Origin: JBEKCP01 sp050014815
GTDB taxonomy: Bacteria > Planctomycetota > Planctomycetia > Pirellulales > Thermoguttaceae
Direction of reading: 5' to 3'
Assembly (NCBI GenBank): GCA_050014815.1
Contig: JBEKCP010000005.1
Span: 1 to 31,958, forward strand
DNA: 31,958 bases
Shown piece after piece: positions 14,395 to 21,827 of the stretch. The notes beneath the pieces are model-generated. The model had not been told where the DNA came from. It was given only the letters and a program-made list of their open reading frames with translations, and searched no databases. The position numbers and the translations under genes were made by a program. Within the stretch, counting starts at the first letter, position 1; each line of letters starts with the position of its first letter.

Positions 14395-15422
14395 ACGGTC
14401 GCGGTCGCATCTTGGCGATGCTTGCGGGCCGGCCGGTGGACCGCCTGCCGCTGATGCCCATTACAATGATGTTCGCCGCCGACCGGATCGCCGTGCCGTA
14501 CGGCCGCTACGCGGCCGACTACCGCGTGCTGGCCGAAGCGCAGATGAGGACGGCCGAGCAGTTCGATTTCGACTACGTTTCGTGCATCTCGGACCCTGCC
14601 CGCGAGGCGGCCGACTGCGGCGCGGCGGTCCACTATTTCGACGACCAGCCGCCCGCGATCGACGAGGGCCACGCGCTGTTGGCCGACAAGAGCGCCCTCG
14701 CGCGCCTGGCGTGTCCCGACCCGGCCGGCGGCGGCCGGATGCACGATCGGGTCCGGGCGGCCGCCCTTCTGGCCGAGCGGATCGGCAAGGAGCGGCTCGT
14801 CGAGGGCTGGATCGAGGGCCCCTGCGCCGAGGCCGCCGATCTGCGGGGCATCAACCGCCTCATGACCGACTTCTTCGACGACCCCGCGTTCGTCCGCGAC
14901 CTGTTCGATTTCGCGCTGGAGATGGGCACCCGGTTCGCCAAGGCCCAGGTTGCCGCGGGCGTGGACCTGGTGGGCGTCGGCGATGCCGCGGCGTCGCTGG
15001 TCGGCCCGCAAATCTACGAGGAGTTCGTCCTCCCGTGCGAGCGGAAGCTTGTCGACGCCCTACACGCCATGGGGGCGAAGGTGCGGCTGCACATCTGCGG
15101 CAACATCCGGCGGATCCTCTCGCCGATCGGCACGCTCGGCTGCGACCTGGTGGACATCGACTACATGGTGCCGCTGGACGAGGCCCGCCGGGCCATGGGG
15201 ACCGGGCAGGTCCTGGCCGGCAACCTGAACCCGGTTGCCGCGGTCCGCAACGGCACGCCGGAGAGCATTGCCCGCGCGGCGGCCGAGTGCCACCGCCAGG
15301 CCGGCCCGCGCTACATCTTGGCCGCCGGCTGCGAGGTTCCCCGCGACACGCCGGCGGCCAACGTCCGGGCGCTCCGCGATTATGCGTGCGACAGCGAACC
15401 GGCGACAAAGATAACGAGGTAG
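14391..15422 (+). CDS. Uroporphyrinogen-decarboxylase-family corrinoid methyltransferase-like protein
   Basis: A 343-residue TIM-barrel protein of the URO-D superfamily, of the MtaA/MtbA-like branch. Start ATG 14391 overlaps the DUF1638 stop as ATGA, so translation is coupled. The zinc ligands expected in this branch are visible: H234-x-C236 in LHICGNI and C314 in AAGCEVPRDTPAANVRAL. Other motifs: VDLVGVGDAAASLVGPQIYEEFVLP and the end NVRALRDYA. Such enzymes move a methyl group between a corrinoid protein and a thiol or folate acceptor. The true heme enzyme HemE lacks this zinc site. No corrinoid protein gene is adjacent, so the partner must lie elsewhere. Donor and acceptor cannot be predicted. 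Confidence 0.87.
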   Translation: MNGRGRILAMLAGRPVDRLPLMPITMMFAADRIAVPYGRYAADYRVLAEAQMRTAEQFDFDYVSCISDPAREAADCGAAVHYFDDQPPAIDEGHALLADKSALARLACPDPAGGGRMHDRVRAAALLAERIGKERLVEGWIEGPCAEAADLRGINRLMTDFFDDPAFVRDLFDFALEMGTRFAKAQVAAGVDLVGVGDAAASLVGPQIYEEFVLPCERKLVDALHAMGAKVRLHICGNIRRILSPIGTLGCDLVDIDYMVPLDEARRAMGTGQVLAGNLNPVAAVRNGTPESIARAAAECHRQAGPRYILAAGCEVPRDTPAANVRALRDYACDSEPATKITR

Positions 15423-15524
15423 GCCCAGGGCCCCAGGTCGCTGGCTCGTCGAGCCGAACCTGCGGCAGTTGGTCAAGCTCCGCTTCTACTCTCCGGTACC
15501 ACGAGCGGAACGTAGGAAAAGGAC

Positions 15525-15693
15525 CTTTTCTGTAGCCCAGGCGTTTTACGCCTGGGACGAAGAGGGGGCCAACCGCATCTTTCTCAGCCCCTTTAGGGGC
15601 GAAATGATACGCTCCGCCCCTAAAGGGGCTGAAGGAAAAGGGGGGATAGTCGTTTTCCAGACCCAGCCGTAGAACGGCTGGGCTAGAGAAAAG
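15525..15693. mobile_element. MITE-like 169-bp palindromic element
   Basis: Terminal inverted repeats of 16 bp with one mismatch (CTTTTCTGTAGCCCAG at 15525-15540, and CTGGGCTAGAGAAAAG at 15678-15693). Each end carries its own hairpin (CCCAGGCGT-TTT-ACGCCTGGG; CCCAGCCGT-AGA-ACGGCTGGG). In the centre a 17-bp perfect inverted repeat (TCAGCCCCTTTAGGGGC at 15584-15600 with 15616-15632) surrounds 15 bases. There is no transposase, and no clear target duplication. It fills most of the 314-base gap between two convergent genes. Confidence 0.65.
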
Positions 15694-15736
15694 CGACCCT
15701 ATCCGCGTATTCTACGCCCGCTAAACGTCGGCTCCT

Positions 15737-17218
15737 TCACACGCTCTCCGGCACCACGAAGGGCGGCCGGTAGCGGCGGCTCCGCATGGCGTTGGCCTCG
15801 TCGTCGCCCACGAACTGCTCCGTCTTCGGGTCCAAGGAGAGCACGCGGCCCAGGCGATAGTTGGTCTTCTGAAGATCCACGCCGACCGCTTTCAGATTGG
15901 CCTTGATGGTCTCGAACGTCTCGGCAATCTCGGGTACGCTCATGCCCTCGGGCTCGTGGCTGAAAGGCACTTCGCGGCCAAGCCGGTAGGAGATGTTGGC
16001 GAGGTGGGCCAAGGCGCTGGAGTAGTGGCCGGCGAGGATCGGGGCATTGACGGCCTCGCGCCGCCGGCTGCGGACACACTCGATGAAGCTGCCGAATGTC
16101 CCGCCGGGCGTCACGGGAACCGGCTCGGGGTGCAGGTCCACGGCCGGGCCGCCGCCCTTGGGATAGAGCATGGCGTTGCGGATGACGCCCTCGCTCGTGT
16201 GGAACTCGTTGGTAAGCTTTCCGACGAAGGCCTCGGGCAGCGTGGGCTCGGTCAGTTTCGGGCCCGGCGAGCCGACGCCTTTCCCCGTATTCACCAGTCC
16301 GCGGATCTCCGCCACCAGCAGGACGTCGCCGAACTCGAAGACGGCCATGTCCATGTTGGGCGTCTCGCCCTGGTCCTGGTAGGCGAACCGCCCGCCAAGG
16401 CTCCAGACCTTCGTCGGCAGCGTTGCGCCGGCGATGGCCCAGTGGGCGACGTCGAGCTCGTGGATGCCCTGGTTGCCGATCTCGCCGTCGCCGAAGTCCC
16501 AGAACCAGTGCCAGTTGTAATGGACGAGGTTCTTGTGGAAGGGCTGCTTGGCGGCGGGACCGAGCCAAAGGTCGAAATCGAGCGTGGGCGGCGGATCGGA
16601 GATCGGCTTGGAACCGATGCTCCAGCGGGGCTTGCCGATGACGGTCTTGGACACGCGGAGTTTTCCCCACTTGCCCGAGTGGACCGCCGCAATCTCCGCG
16701 GCCCGCTCCGGCGAACTCCGCTGCTGCGTGCCGTGCTGGACGATGCGGCCGTACTTGGCGGCGGCCTCGACGCACCGCCGCCCCTCGACGAGGTTGTGGC
16801 TGCACGGCTTCTCGACGTAAACGTCCTTGCCCGCCTGAGCGGCCCACACGGTCATGAGCGTGTGCCAATGGTTGGGCGTGGCGATCGAGACGGCGTCGAC
16901 GTCCTTCCGGTCCAGGAGTTTGCGGATGTCCTCGACGCACTTGGGCGCGGGGCCGCCGGCCGCCTCCACCGTGGCGCTTCGACTGGCAAACAGCGAGCGG
17001 TCGGGGTCCGCCAGGGCGACGACCTCGACCCCTTTCAGGCCAAGATAACCCTGGAGATGCTGCCGTCCGCGGCTGTTGAGCCCGGCGACGGCGACGCGGA
17101 CCGTGTCGTTGGCCCCGAGCACGCGGCCGGAGGCCTTCGTCCCGGCGATGGTGAAAGCGGCGGCGGCGCCGGCCGCGGCGGTTTGCTTCAGGAACGTGCG
17201 ACGGGTATGGCGTGACAT
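15737..17218 (-). CDS. Gfo/Idh/MocA-family oxidoreductase, Tat-exported
   Basis: A 493-residue protein with a twin-arginine signal (SRHTRRTFLKQTAAAGAAAAF). The NAD(P)-binding Rossmann domain begins at VRVAVAGLNSRGRQ (40-53); the family signature V135-E136-K137-P138 holds the catalytic lysine. In the C-terminal domain D256-x-x-H259 (ELDVAHW) sits where catalytic residues are found. Members oxidise or reduce sugars, inositols or related compounds; exported versions are abundant in Planctomycetota and carry a tightly bound cofactor. ATG 17218 has GAGGAG 6 bases upstream. It follows the POT transporter gene by 75 bases on the same strand but has its own promoter. The substrate is not predictable. 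Confidence 0.93.
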   Translation of the reverse strand: MSRHTRRTFLKQTAAAGAAAAFTIAGTKASGRVLGANDTVRVAVAGLNSRGRQHLQGYLGLKGVEVVALADPDRSLFASRSATVEAAGGPAPKCVEDIRKLLDRKDVDAVSIATPNHWHTLMTVWAAQAGKDVYVEKPCSHNLVEGRRCVEAAAKYGRIVQHGTQQRSSPERAAEIAAVHSGKWGKLRVSKTVIGKPRWSIGSKPISDPPPTLDFDLWLGPAAKQPFHKNLVHYNWHWFWDFGDGEIGNQGIHELDVAHWAIAGATLPTKVWSLGGRFAYQDQGETPNMDMAVFEFGDVLLVAEIRGLVNTGKGVGSPGPKLTEPTLPEAFVGKLTNEFHTSEGVIRNAMLYPKGGGPAVDLHPEPVPVTPGGTFGSFIECVRSRRREAVNAPILAGHYSSALAHLANISYRLGREVPFSHEPEGMSVPEIAETFETIKANLKAVGVDLQKTNYRLGRVLSLDPKTEQFVGDDEANAMRSRRYRPPFVVPESV

Positions 17219-17267
17219 GTGTTGCTCCTCAGGTTGGTCGGGAGATGAGCGGGGTGGGTTATGCGTC

Positions 17268-17297
17268 AGTATAACACGTGGCCGGCCGGCCGGTCAA
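17268..17297 (-). promoter_or_regulatory. Predicted promoter of the Gfo/Idh/MocA gene
   Basis: Minus strand TTGACC (17297-17292), 18-base spacer, TATACT (17273-17268). The -35 hexamer contains the TGA stop codon of the upstream transporter gene (17296-17294). The predicted start near 17261 gives a leader of about 43 bases. Confidence 0.6.
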
Positions 17298-19381
17298 TTA
17301 TGCTCCGGCATGACCTGCGGTTGACCGCTCTGATCCACCTCGGGGTGCATCCAACGGTTCAACAGCGGGGCCAGGGCGAGGCAGATCGCGGCGGAGAGGA
17401 GCGAGAAGATGGCGATGGCGCCCCAGACATTGCCGTAGACGTGGACCGTCTCGGCGGGAACCGGAACGCGGCCGCCCGGGGTTACTACGCTGGTGGCCTG
17501 GGCGATCATCGCGGCGAGGAGCTGCGCGTACGCCGACGCCAGGAACCACGTGCCCATCACCGTGCTGACCAGCCGGGCGGGCGACAGGCGGGTGACCATC
17601 GAGAGCCCCACCGGCGAGAGGCACAACTCGCCCGTCGTGTACGGCAAATACGCGAGCATCAGCCAGAACAGGGCAACGATGCCGCGCGCGTCGGCCGTCC
17701 ACGTGCCACACCAGAACAGGCCGAACCCCACCCCGAGCTGGAAGAGCCCGAGTGCAAACTTCACCGGAGTGCTCGGGTCCCAACCCCGGTCACCCAGGAA
17801 CGACCAGAGCCCGGCCAGAAGCGGACCGAAGATCAAGATGTAGATGGCATTGACCGACTGGAACGTGGCGGCGGGAATCTCCTGCAGCCGCGCCGCCACG
17901 CCCATGCCCACGTTGTCCGGGGCGACCGTCCAGTCAATCTCGAAATAGGGGTCTTTCTTCTTCTCGTGTTCCTTGCGCAGAGAGTCCAGGACGTCCAGCG
18001 TGAACAATTCCCGGCCGTTGTGGTAGCCGAGTTGCTCCTGGGTGGGCTGGATGCGGAGGGCCTGCCCCACTTCGTCGGGCGTGATGGTCCGCGGGCCCAG
18101 CACGCGTTGCACGTTGCGGTCCGTGAAGGAGTTAAGCGAGCTGCCCGCCTGCTCAAAGAATGCAAAGAAGAGCATCGAGAAGAAAGTGAGGATCAAGACG
18201 ACGTACATCCGGTGGCGCGCGATGCGATCCAGGCGTACCATTTCCACCAGCAGGTAGACCAGGCAGGCCAGACCGGCCAGGAACAACACCAGGCCGGCCG
18301 GCCGGCTGCCCTCCTCGACGACGACCGCCACGCCGCGGACGAGCGGCTCACGGCTGTTTTTCATGTGCTCGATGGTGTCTTGCGGGACCAACGTCAACGG
18401 CTCGCCGTACAAGACCTGCGGCTGGCGGCCCTCGTCCGCCTGCTTGCTGGCGGCGGTGTGGGGAATCGTCGTGACGGGACCGCGGCGGAACAGGGGCCCG
18501 ACTCCCGAGACAAGGAAGATAAACAGCACGACGGCCACTGCGGTGCCGAGGTAGAGCAGCCACTCGCGCGAGAGGGGGCCGAAGATCGGTTTCCGGGGCC
18601 GCTCGGAGTCCGGCGGCGCGCCGGCCTCCGGCGGAAGCCCGCCGCGGCCAAGCGCTACCCACGCCACCCCGCCGGCGATCAACAGGGCCACTGCCACGAA
18701 CACATTCATCCCGATCGACAGCAGATCGTCAGGACGGTAAACCAGCAGTCCCGCCGCCGTCCCAAGCGCGGTCAGCAGTATCAAGAACCGGCTTAACCCG
18801 GTTGGGGCGACGAACAGTGCGACGCCGGCCAGCATCCCGGCGGTCGCCAGCCCGAACCCCCAGTGCCGGCCGTAGGCATCGCCCACGAAGCTGCACAGCA
18901 GGGGCGACATGGCGGCCCCCAGGTTGATCCCCAAGTAGAAGATCGTGAAGCCGCCGTCCCGCTTGGGGCTGCCGGGCGGGTAGAGCGTTCCGACGATGGT
19001 CGAGATGTTCGGCTTGAAGAAGCCGTTGCCGCAGATCAGAAGCGCCAGCGCCGAATAGAAGGCCCACCGGCTCTCGATGGTCATCATGAAGTGGCCGGCG
19101 GCCATCAAGAGGCCGCCGAGGATGACCGCCCGCCGCTGGCCCAGCAACCGGTCGGCCAACATCCCGCCGAACAGCGGCGCCATGTAGACCAGCGACGTGT
19201 ACGCCCCGTAGACCGTATTGGCAGCGCTGTCGCCGTAGTGCAGGAAGTCCTTGGTCATGTAGAAGAACAGGAGGGCCCGCATGCCGTAGAACGAGAACCG
19301 CTCCCACATTTCGACGAAGAAGAGGCCGAACAGCCCGGTCGGATGCCCCCAAAGGGTTGCGGAGTTACTACTGGCGGCCAT
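17294..19381 (-). CDS. POT/PTR-family proton-coupled transporter
   Basis: A 695-residue polytopic membrane protein of the major facilitator superfamily. The POT signature ExxER is present near the start of helix 1 (FVEMWERFSFYGMR), followed by LVYMAPLFGGMLADRLLGQR (loop 2-3), GNGFFKPNISTIVG and FTIFYLGINLGA. Proton-dependent oligopeptide transporters import di- or tripeptides or related solutes with protons. ATG 19381 was chosen for its strong GGAGGATT site; the frame extends 24 codons upstream through a palindromic repeat. At 695 residues it is longer than most bacterial members (450-550); extra length lies in two polar loops, about 300-380 and about 430-510 (LGPRTITPDEV, KEHEKKKDPYF). The C-terminal half has TTGELCLSPVGLSMV. 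Downstream is a Gfo/Idh/MocA gene. Confidence 0.92.
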   Translation of the reverse strand: MAASSNSATLWGHPTGLFGLFFVEMWERFSFYGMRALLFFYMTKDFLHYGDSAANTVYGAYTSLVYMAPLFGGMLADRLLGQRRAVILGGLLMAAGHFMMTIESRWAFYSALALLICGNGFFKPNISTIVGTLYPPGSPKRDGGFTIFYLGINLGAAMSPLLCSFVGDAYGRHWGFGLATAGMLAGVALFVAPTGLSRFLILLTALGTAAGLLVYRPDDLLSIGMNVFVAVALLIAGGVAWVALGRGGLPPEAGAPPDSERPRKPIFGPLSREWLLYLGTAVAVVLFIFLVSGVGPLFRRGPVTTIPHTAASKQADEGRQPQVLYGEPLTLVPQDTIEHMKNSREPLVRGVAVVVEEGSRPAGLVLFLAGLACLVYLLVEMVRLDRIARHRMYVVLILTFFSMLFFAFFEQAGSSLNSFTDRNVQRVLGPRTITPDEVGQALRIQPTQEQLGYHNGRELFTLDVLDSLRKEHEKKKDPYFEIDWTVAPDNVGMGVAARLQEIPAATFQSVNAIYILIFGPLLAGLWSFLGDRGWDPSTPVKFALGLFQLGVGFGLFWCGTWTADARGIVALFWLMLAYLPYTTGELCLSPVGLSMVTRLSPARLVSTVMGTWFLASAYAQLLAAMIAQATSVVTPGGRVPVPAETVHVYGNVWGAIAIFSLLSAAICLALAPLLNRWMHPEVDQSGQPQVMPEHN

Positions 19382-19394
19382 GAATCCTCCAGGC

Positions 19395-19423
19395 CGGGAA
19401 AAGGTGACAGGCACCTTTTCCCG
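19395..19423. repeat. 12-bp perfect palindrome (CGGGAAAAGGTG) before the POT start
   Basis: CGGGAAAAGGTG (19395-19406) and its complement CACCTTTTCCCG (19412-19423) flank 5 bases, 14 bases before the transporter start codon, just upstream of its ribosome site. AAGGTGnnnCACCTT palindromes of this kind recur in several bacterial genomes as dispersed repeats. It could form a hairpin in the mRNA leader. Confidence 0.6.
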
Positions 19424-19483
19424 CTCACCCGTGTCATTGCCCGAAAGTAACAACTCAAGCTGCTGCTGTCAACGGGAGGGCCC

Positions 19484-19514
19484 TTGACTCGACGCCGAAA
19501 GAGTCCCATATTCT
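19484..19514 (+). promoter_or_regulatory. Predicted promoter of the CYTH gene, leaderless type
   Basis: TTGACT (19484-19489), 19-base spacer, TATTCT (19509-19514). The ATG at 19520 is 5 bases after the -10 box and there is no ribosome site, which predicts a leaderless mRNA. Confidence 0.45.
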
Positions 19515-19519
19515 AGCCC

Positions 19520-20071
19520 ATGTCTTACGAAGTCGAACAGAAGTTTCCCGTCCACGACCTCACCGCAGTGGCCGACCGCCTGGCGGCCCTGGGTGCGACC
19601 GTCTCACTGCCTGCTCCGGAGGTGGACCTGTACTTTGCCCATCCCTCGGTCGACTTCGCGAAGACCGACGAGGCCCTGCGGCTGCGGCGGAAGGGCGAGT
19701 CGAACTCCCTCACCTACAAGGGACCGAAGATCGACGCTACGACCAAGACCCGGCGCGAGATCGAATTGCCGCTGGGACCGGGCGCCGCGGCCCTGGAGTC
19801 TTGGGCCGCGCTCTTGGAAGCCCTCGGGTTCACCCGGGTCGCCGAGGTCCATAAGACCCGCCGCAAGGTGATCGTCCCCTGGCAGGGCCGGCAAGTCGAG
19901 GCCTCGCTGGACGACGTCGATCGGGTGGGCACCTTCGTCGAGCTGGAGCTTATCGCCGAGGCCGAAGGGATCGAGGCCGCCAAGGTCTGCCTGGCATCAC
20001 TGGCCCAGAGCCTCGGGCTCTCGAAAAGCGAGCGGCGGAGTTACCTCCAACTGCTGCTGGGCCGAAGGTAG
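19520..20071 (+). CDS. CYTH-domain protein (class IV adenylate cyclase-like / triphosphate tunnel metalloenzyme)
   Basis: A 183-residue protein that is one CYTH domain. It opens with the signature E4-V-E6-Q-K8, then basic and acidic tunnel strands: ALRLRRKG, NSLTYKGPK, RREIELPL, KTRRKVIVPW, VEASLDDVDRVGTFVELELIAE, and the end SERRSYLQLLL. CYTH enzymes hold a triphosphate in a beta barrel and act as inorganic triphosphatase, thiamine triphosphatase or class IV adenylate cyclase. The ending with a conserved SYLELL-like segment resembles the CyaB-like branch, but activity cannot be told from sequence alone. Stands alone between divergent POT and the next oxidoreductase. Confidence 0.9.
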   Translation: MSYEVEQKFPVHDLTAVADRLAALGATVSLPAPEVDLYFAHPSVDFAKTDEALRLRRKGESNSLTYKGPKIDATTKTRREIELPLGPGAAALESWAALLEALGFTRVAEVHKTRRKVIVPWQGRQVEASLDDVDRVGTFVELELIAEAEGIEAAKVCLASLAQSLGLSKSERRSYLQLLLGRR

Positions 20072-20386
20072 CGGCGAAGTTGGGCAAAAGAGGCGATTGA
20101 GGTCGGTAATATGGGCTGACCTTGACGATTATTCGACCTTCTTGTTCGGAACTCCCTAACGTATACTCTCCCGGCCTCATCGCGACTCTTCCAGGCGCGG
20201 TGAGGTCGGGCGGCCTTTTCCGCGGCTCTGGTCGGACGCCGCCGCCCGCAGATCTTTTCGCACTTTTCTGTCATTAAGAACCAGCATGGAAGCTGTTCCA
20301 GTCTCCTGCGGCGGAGCCGCCAGGGACAACCGGCGTCAACCGGTACTGGAGCCGCCTCCGCGACATTGAAACGAAGGATCGTCGAG
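20072..20386. other. Gap before second Gfo/Idh gene, with a possible promoter
   Basis: No gene is seen. A candidate promoter TTCTTG (20139-20144), 17 bases, TATACT (20162-20167) would give a leader of about 215 bases. The leader contains several short inverted repeats (for example ACCGG-CGTCAA-CCGGT near 20329-20344, and GGCGGAGCCGCC), but no known riboswitch was recognised. Confidence 0.35.
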
Positions 20387-21679
20387 ATGGATAGCGTGAG
20401 ACTGGGTCGGCGGGCGATGTTGGCCGGATCGGCGGCCGCGTTGGCCGCGGGAGGGCTGCTGCCCTATTTCCCCACCAGCGGATCGGAAGCCGCGAAGTCC
20501 AGCAATGATCGGCTCACCGTGGCGGCCATTGGCACCGGGGGACGGGGCGCGTACATCGGGCATCGGGCCGCCCGCCGCGGCGATGTCGTCGCGTGCTGCG
20601 ACGTCGACCGCCGCCGCGCCGAAACCTTTGCCAGCCGCTACGACGGCAAATGCCATGTCTACGAGGACTACCGCCGCGTGTTGGACCGCAAGGACGTCGA
20701 CGTGGTGACCATCGGCACGCCCGATCACTGGCATGCCAAAATCGTCATCGACGCCCTCCGCAGCGGCAAGGACGTCTACTGCGAGAAACCGCTGACGCTG
20801 ACCATCGCCGAGGGGAAGTTGATCTGCCGGACGGTCCGCGAGACGGGCCGTGTCGTCCAAGTGGGCACGCAGCAGCGGAGCGAGTACGACGGCCTGTTCC
20901 TCCAGGCCGTGGCCCTGGCCCGAAGCGGACGATTGGGCAAGAACCTTCGGGCGGTGGCCTCGGTCGGCGCGGCCCCGCGGGGCGGCCCCTTCGCGGCGAC
21001 CACTCCGCCTCCCACGCTCGACTGGGAATTCTGGCTGGGACAGTCGCCGCAGGTGCCCTATTGCCCCCAGCGGTCCCACTACGACTTCCGCTGGTGGTTC
21101 GAATACTCCGGCGGCCAGGTGACTTACTGGGGCGTGCACCACGTGGACATCGCGATGTGGGCCATGGGACTGGACCAGACCGCGCCCATCCAGGTCGACG
21201 GCGCCGGCGATCTGCCCGACATCCCCGGCGGATTCAACGTCCCCACCACGTTCCACTGCACCATGAAGTTCGCTTCCGACGCCACCATCGTGCTCAATAG
21301 CGACAAGAACGCCCTGCGGATCGAAGGGGACAAGGGGGCCATCATCGTCGATCGCCGGCGGCTCCTCGGAAAGCCGGTCCAGGACCTCTCCAAGAACGAA
21401 CGGGAGTGGCTTCGCCAGGAGACCGTCCGGCTCTGCCGCGGCAAGCAACCGGGCAACCACATGACCAATTTCTTCGAGTGCGTCAAGGACCGGTCGTTGC
21501 CGGTCTCGGACGTCTTTACCCATCACCGGGCGCTGAGCGCATGCCATCTGTGCAATATCGCCGTGCGATTGCAGCGGAGGTTGCAATGGGACCCGGTCTG
21601 TGAAGATTTTCTCGGGGACAGCGAGGCATCGGCCTTGCTGACCCGCCAGCAACGCGAGCCGTACACGATCGAGGCGTAG
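20387..21679 (+). CDS. Gfo/Idh/MocA-family oxidoreductase, Tat-exported
   Basis: A 430-residue protein. ATG 20387 was chosen over TTG 20366 because it gives a compact twin-arginine leader (VRLGRRAMLAGSAAALAAGG) and AAGGA lies about 8 bases upstream. The Rossmann motif is AAIGTGGRGAY (46-56); the catalytic lysine is in C132-E133-K134-P135. The region FRWWFEYSGGQVTYWGVHHVDIAMW carries the substrate-site histidines of the exported planctomycete branch. It probably acts on a sugar or cyclitol outside the cytoplasm with tightly bound NAD(P). It differs from the paralogue at 15737 by shorter length and different C-terminal region, so the two likely have different substrates. A hairpin terminator lies 11 bases after the stop. 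Confidence 0.93.
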   Translation: MDSVRLGRRAMLAGSAAALAAGGLLPYFPTSGSEAAKSSNDRLTVAAIGTGGRGAYIGHRAARRGDVVACCDVDRRRAETFASRYDGKCHVYEDYRRVLDRKDVDVVTIGTPDHWHAKIVIDALRSGKDVYCEKPLTLTIAEGKLICRTVRETGRVVQVGTQQRSEYDGLFLQAVALARSGRLGKNLRAVASVGAAPRGGPFAATTPPPTLDWEFWLGQSPQVPYCPQRSHYDFRWWFEYSGGQVTYWGVHHVDIAMWAMGLDQTAPIQVDGAGDLPDIPGGFNVPTTFHCTMKFASDATIVLNSDKNALRIEGDKGAIIVDRRRLLGKPVQDLSKNEREWLRQETVRLCRGKQPGNHMTNFFECVKDRSLPVSDVFTHHRALSACHLCNIAVRLQRRLQWDPVCEDFLGDSEASALLTRQQREPYTIEA

Positions 21680-21690
21680 CGCTCGGCGAA

Positions 21691-21716
21691 CCCCGCGACG
21701 CAGTCGCGGGGCTTTT
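21691..21716 (+). terminator. Hairpin terminator, also head of a composite repeat
   Basis: Stem CCCCGCGAC-GCA-GTCGCGGGG followed by CTTTT, 11 bases after the oxidoreductase stop. The 9-bp GC stem and short T-run fit an intrinsic terminator. The same hairpin occurs on the minus strand at 27128-27108 and, with a slightly changed stem, at 13066-13046, so it belongs to a dispersed repeat. Confidence 0.6.
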
Positions 21717-21718
21717 GC

Positions 21719-21822
21719 TAATCCCCAAATCCCCAAATCCCCAAATCCCCAAATCCCCAAATCCCCAAATCCCCAAATCCCTAAATCCCTAAATCCCCAA
21801 ATCCCTAAATCCCTAAATCCCC
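21719..21822 (+). repeat. CCCCAAAT octamer array, 12 units
   Basis: Twelve consecutive 8-base units fill 21723-21818: seven CCCCAAAT, two CCCTAAAT, one CCCCAAAT, two CCCTAAAT. The array starts just after a hairpin with CTTTT and ends 9 bases before the SDR start codon. The complementary strand has runs of four guanines with regular spacing and could form G-quadruplex. Part of the composite repeat family. Confidence 0.9.
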
Positions 21823-21827
21823 TCTCC

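Noticed and set aside
13833..15422. Longer plus-strand frame joining the methyltransferase to 186 upstream codons
   Set aside because: The upstream part is the DUF1638 gene read in another frame; the ATGA overlap at 14391 is the natural start.
21719..21822. Array considered as CRISPR
   Set aside because: Units are 8 bases with no spacers; simple tandem repeat.
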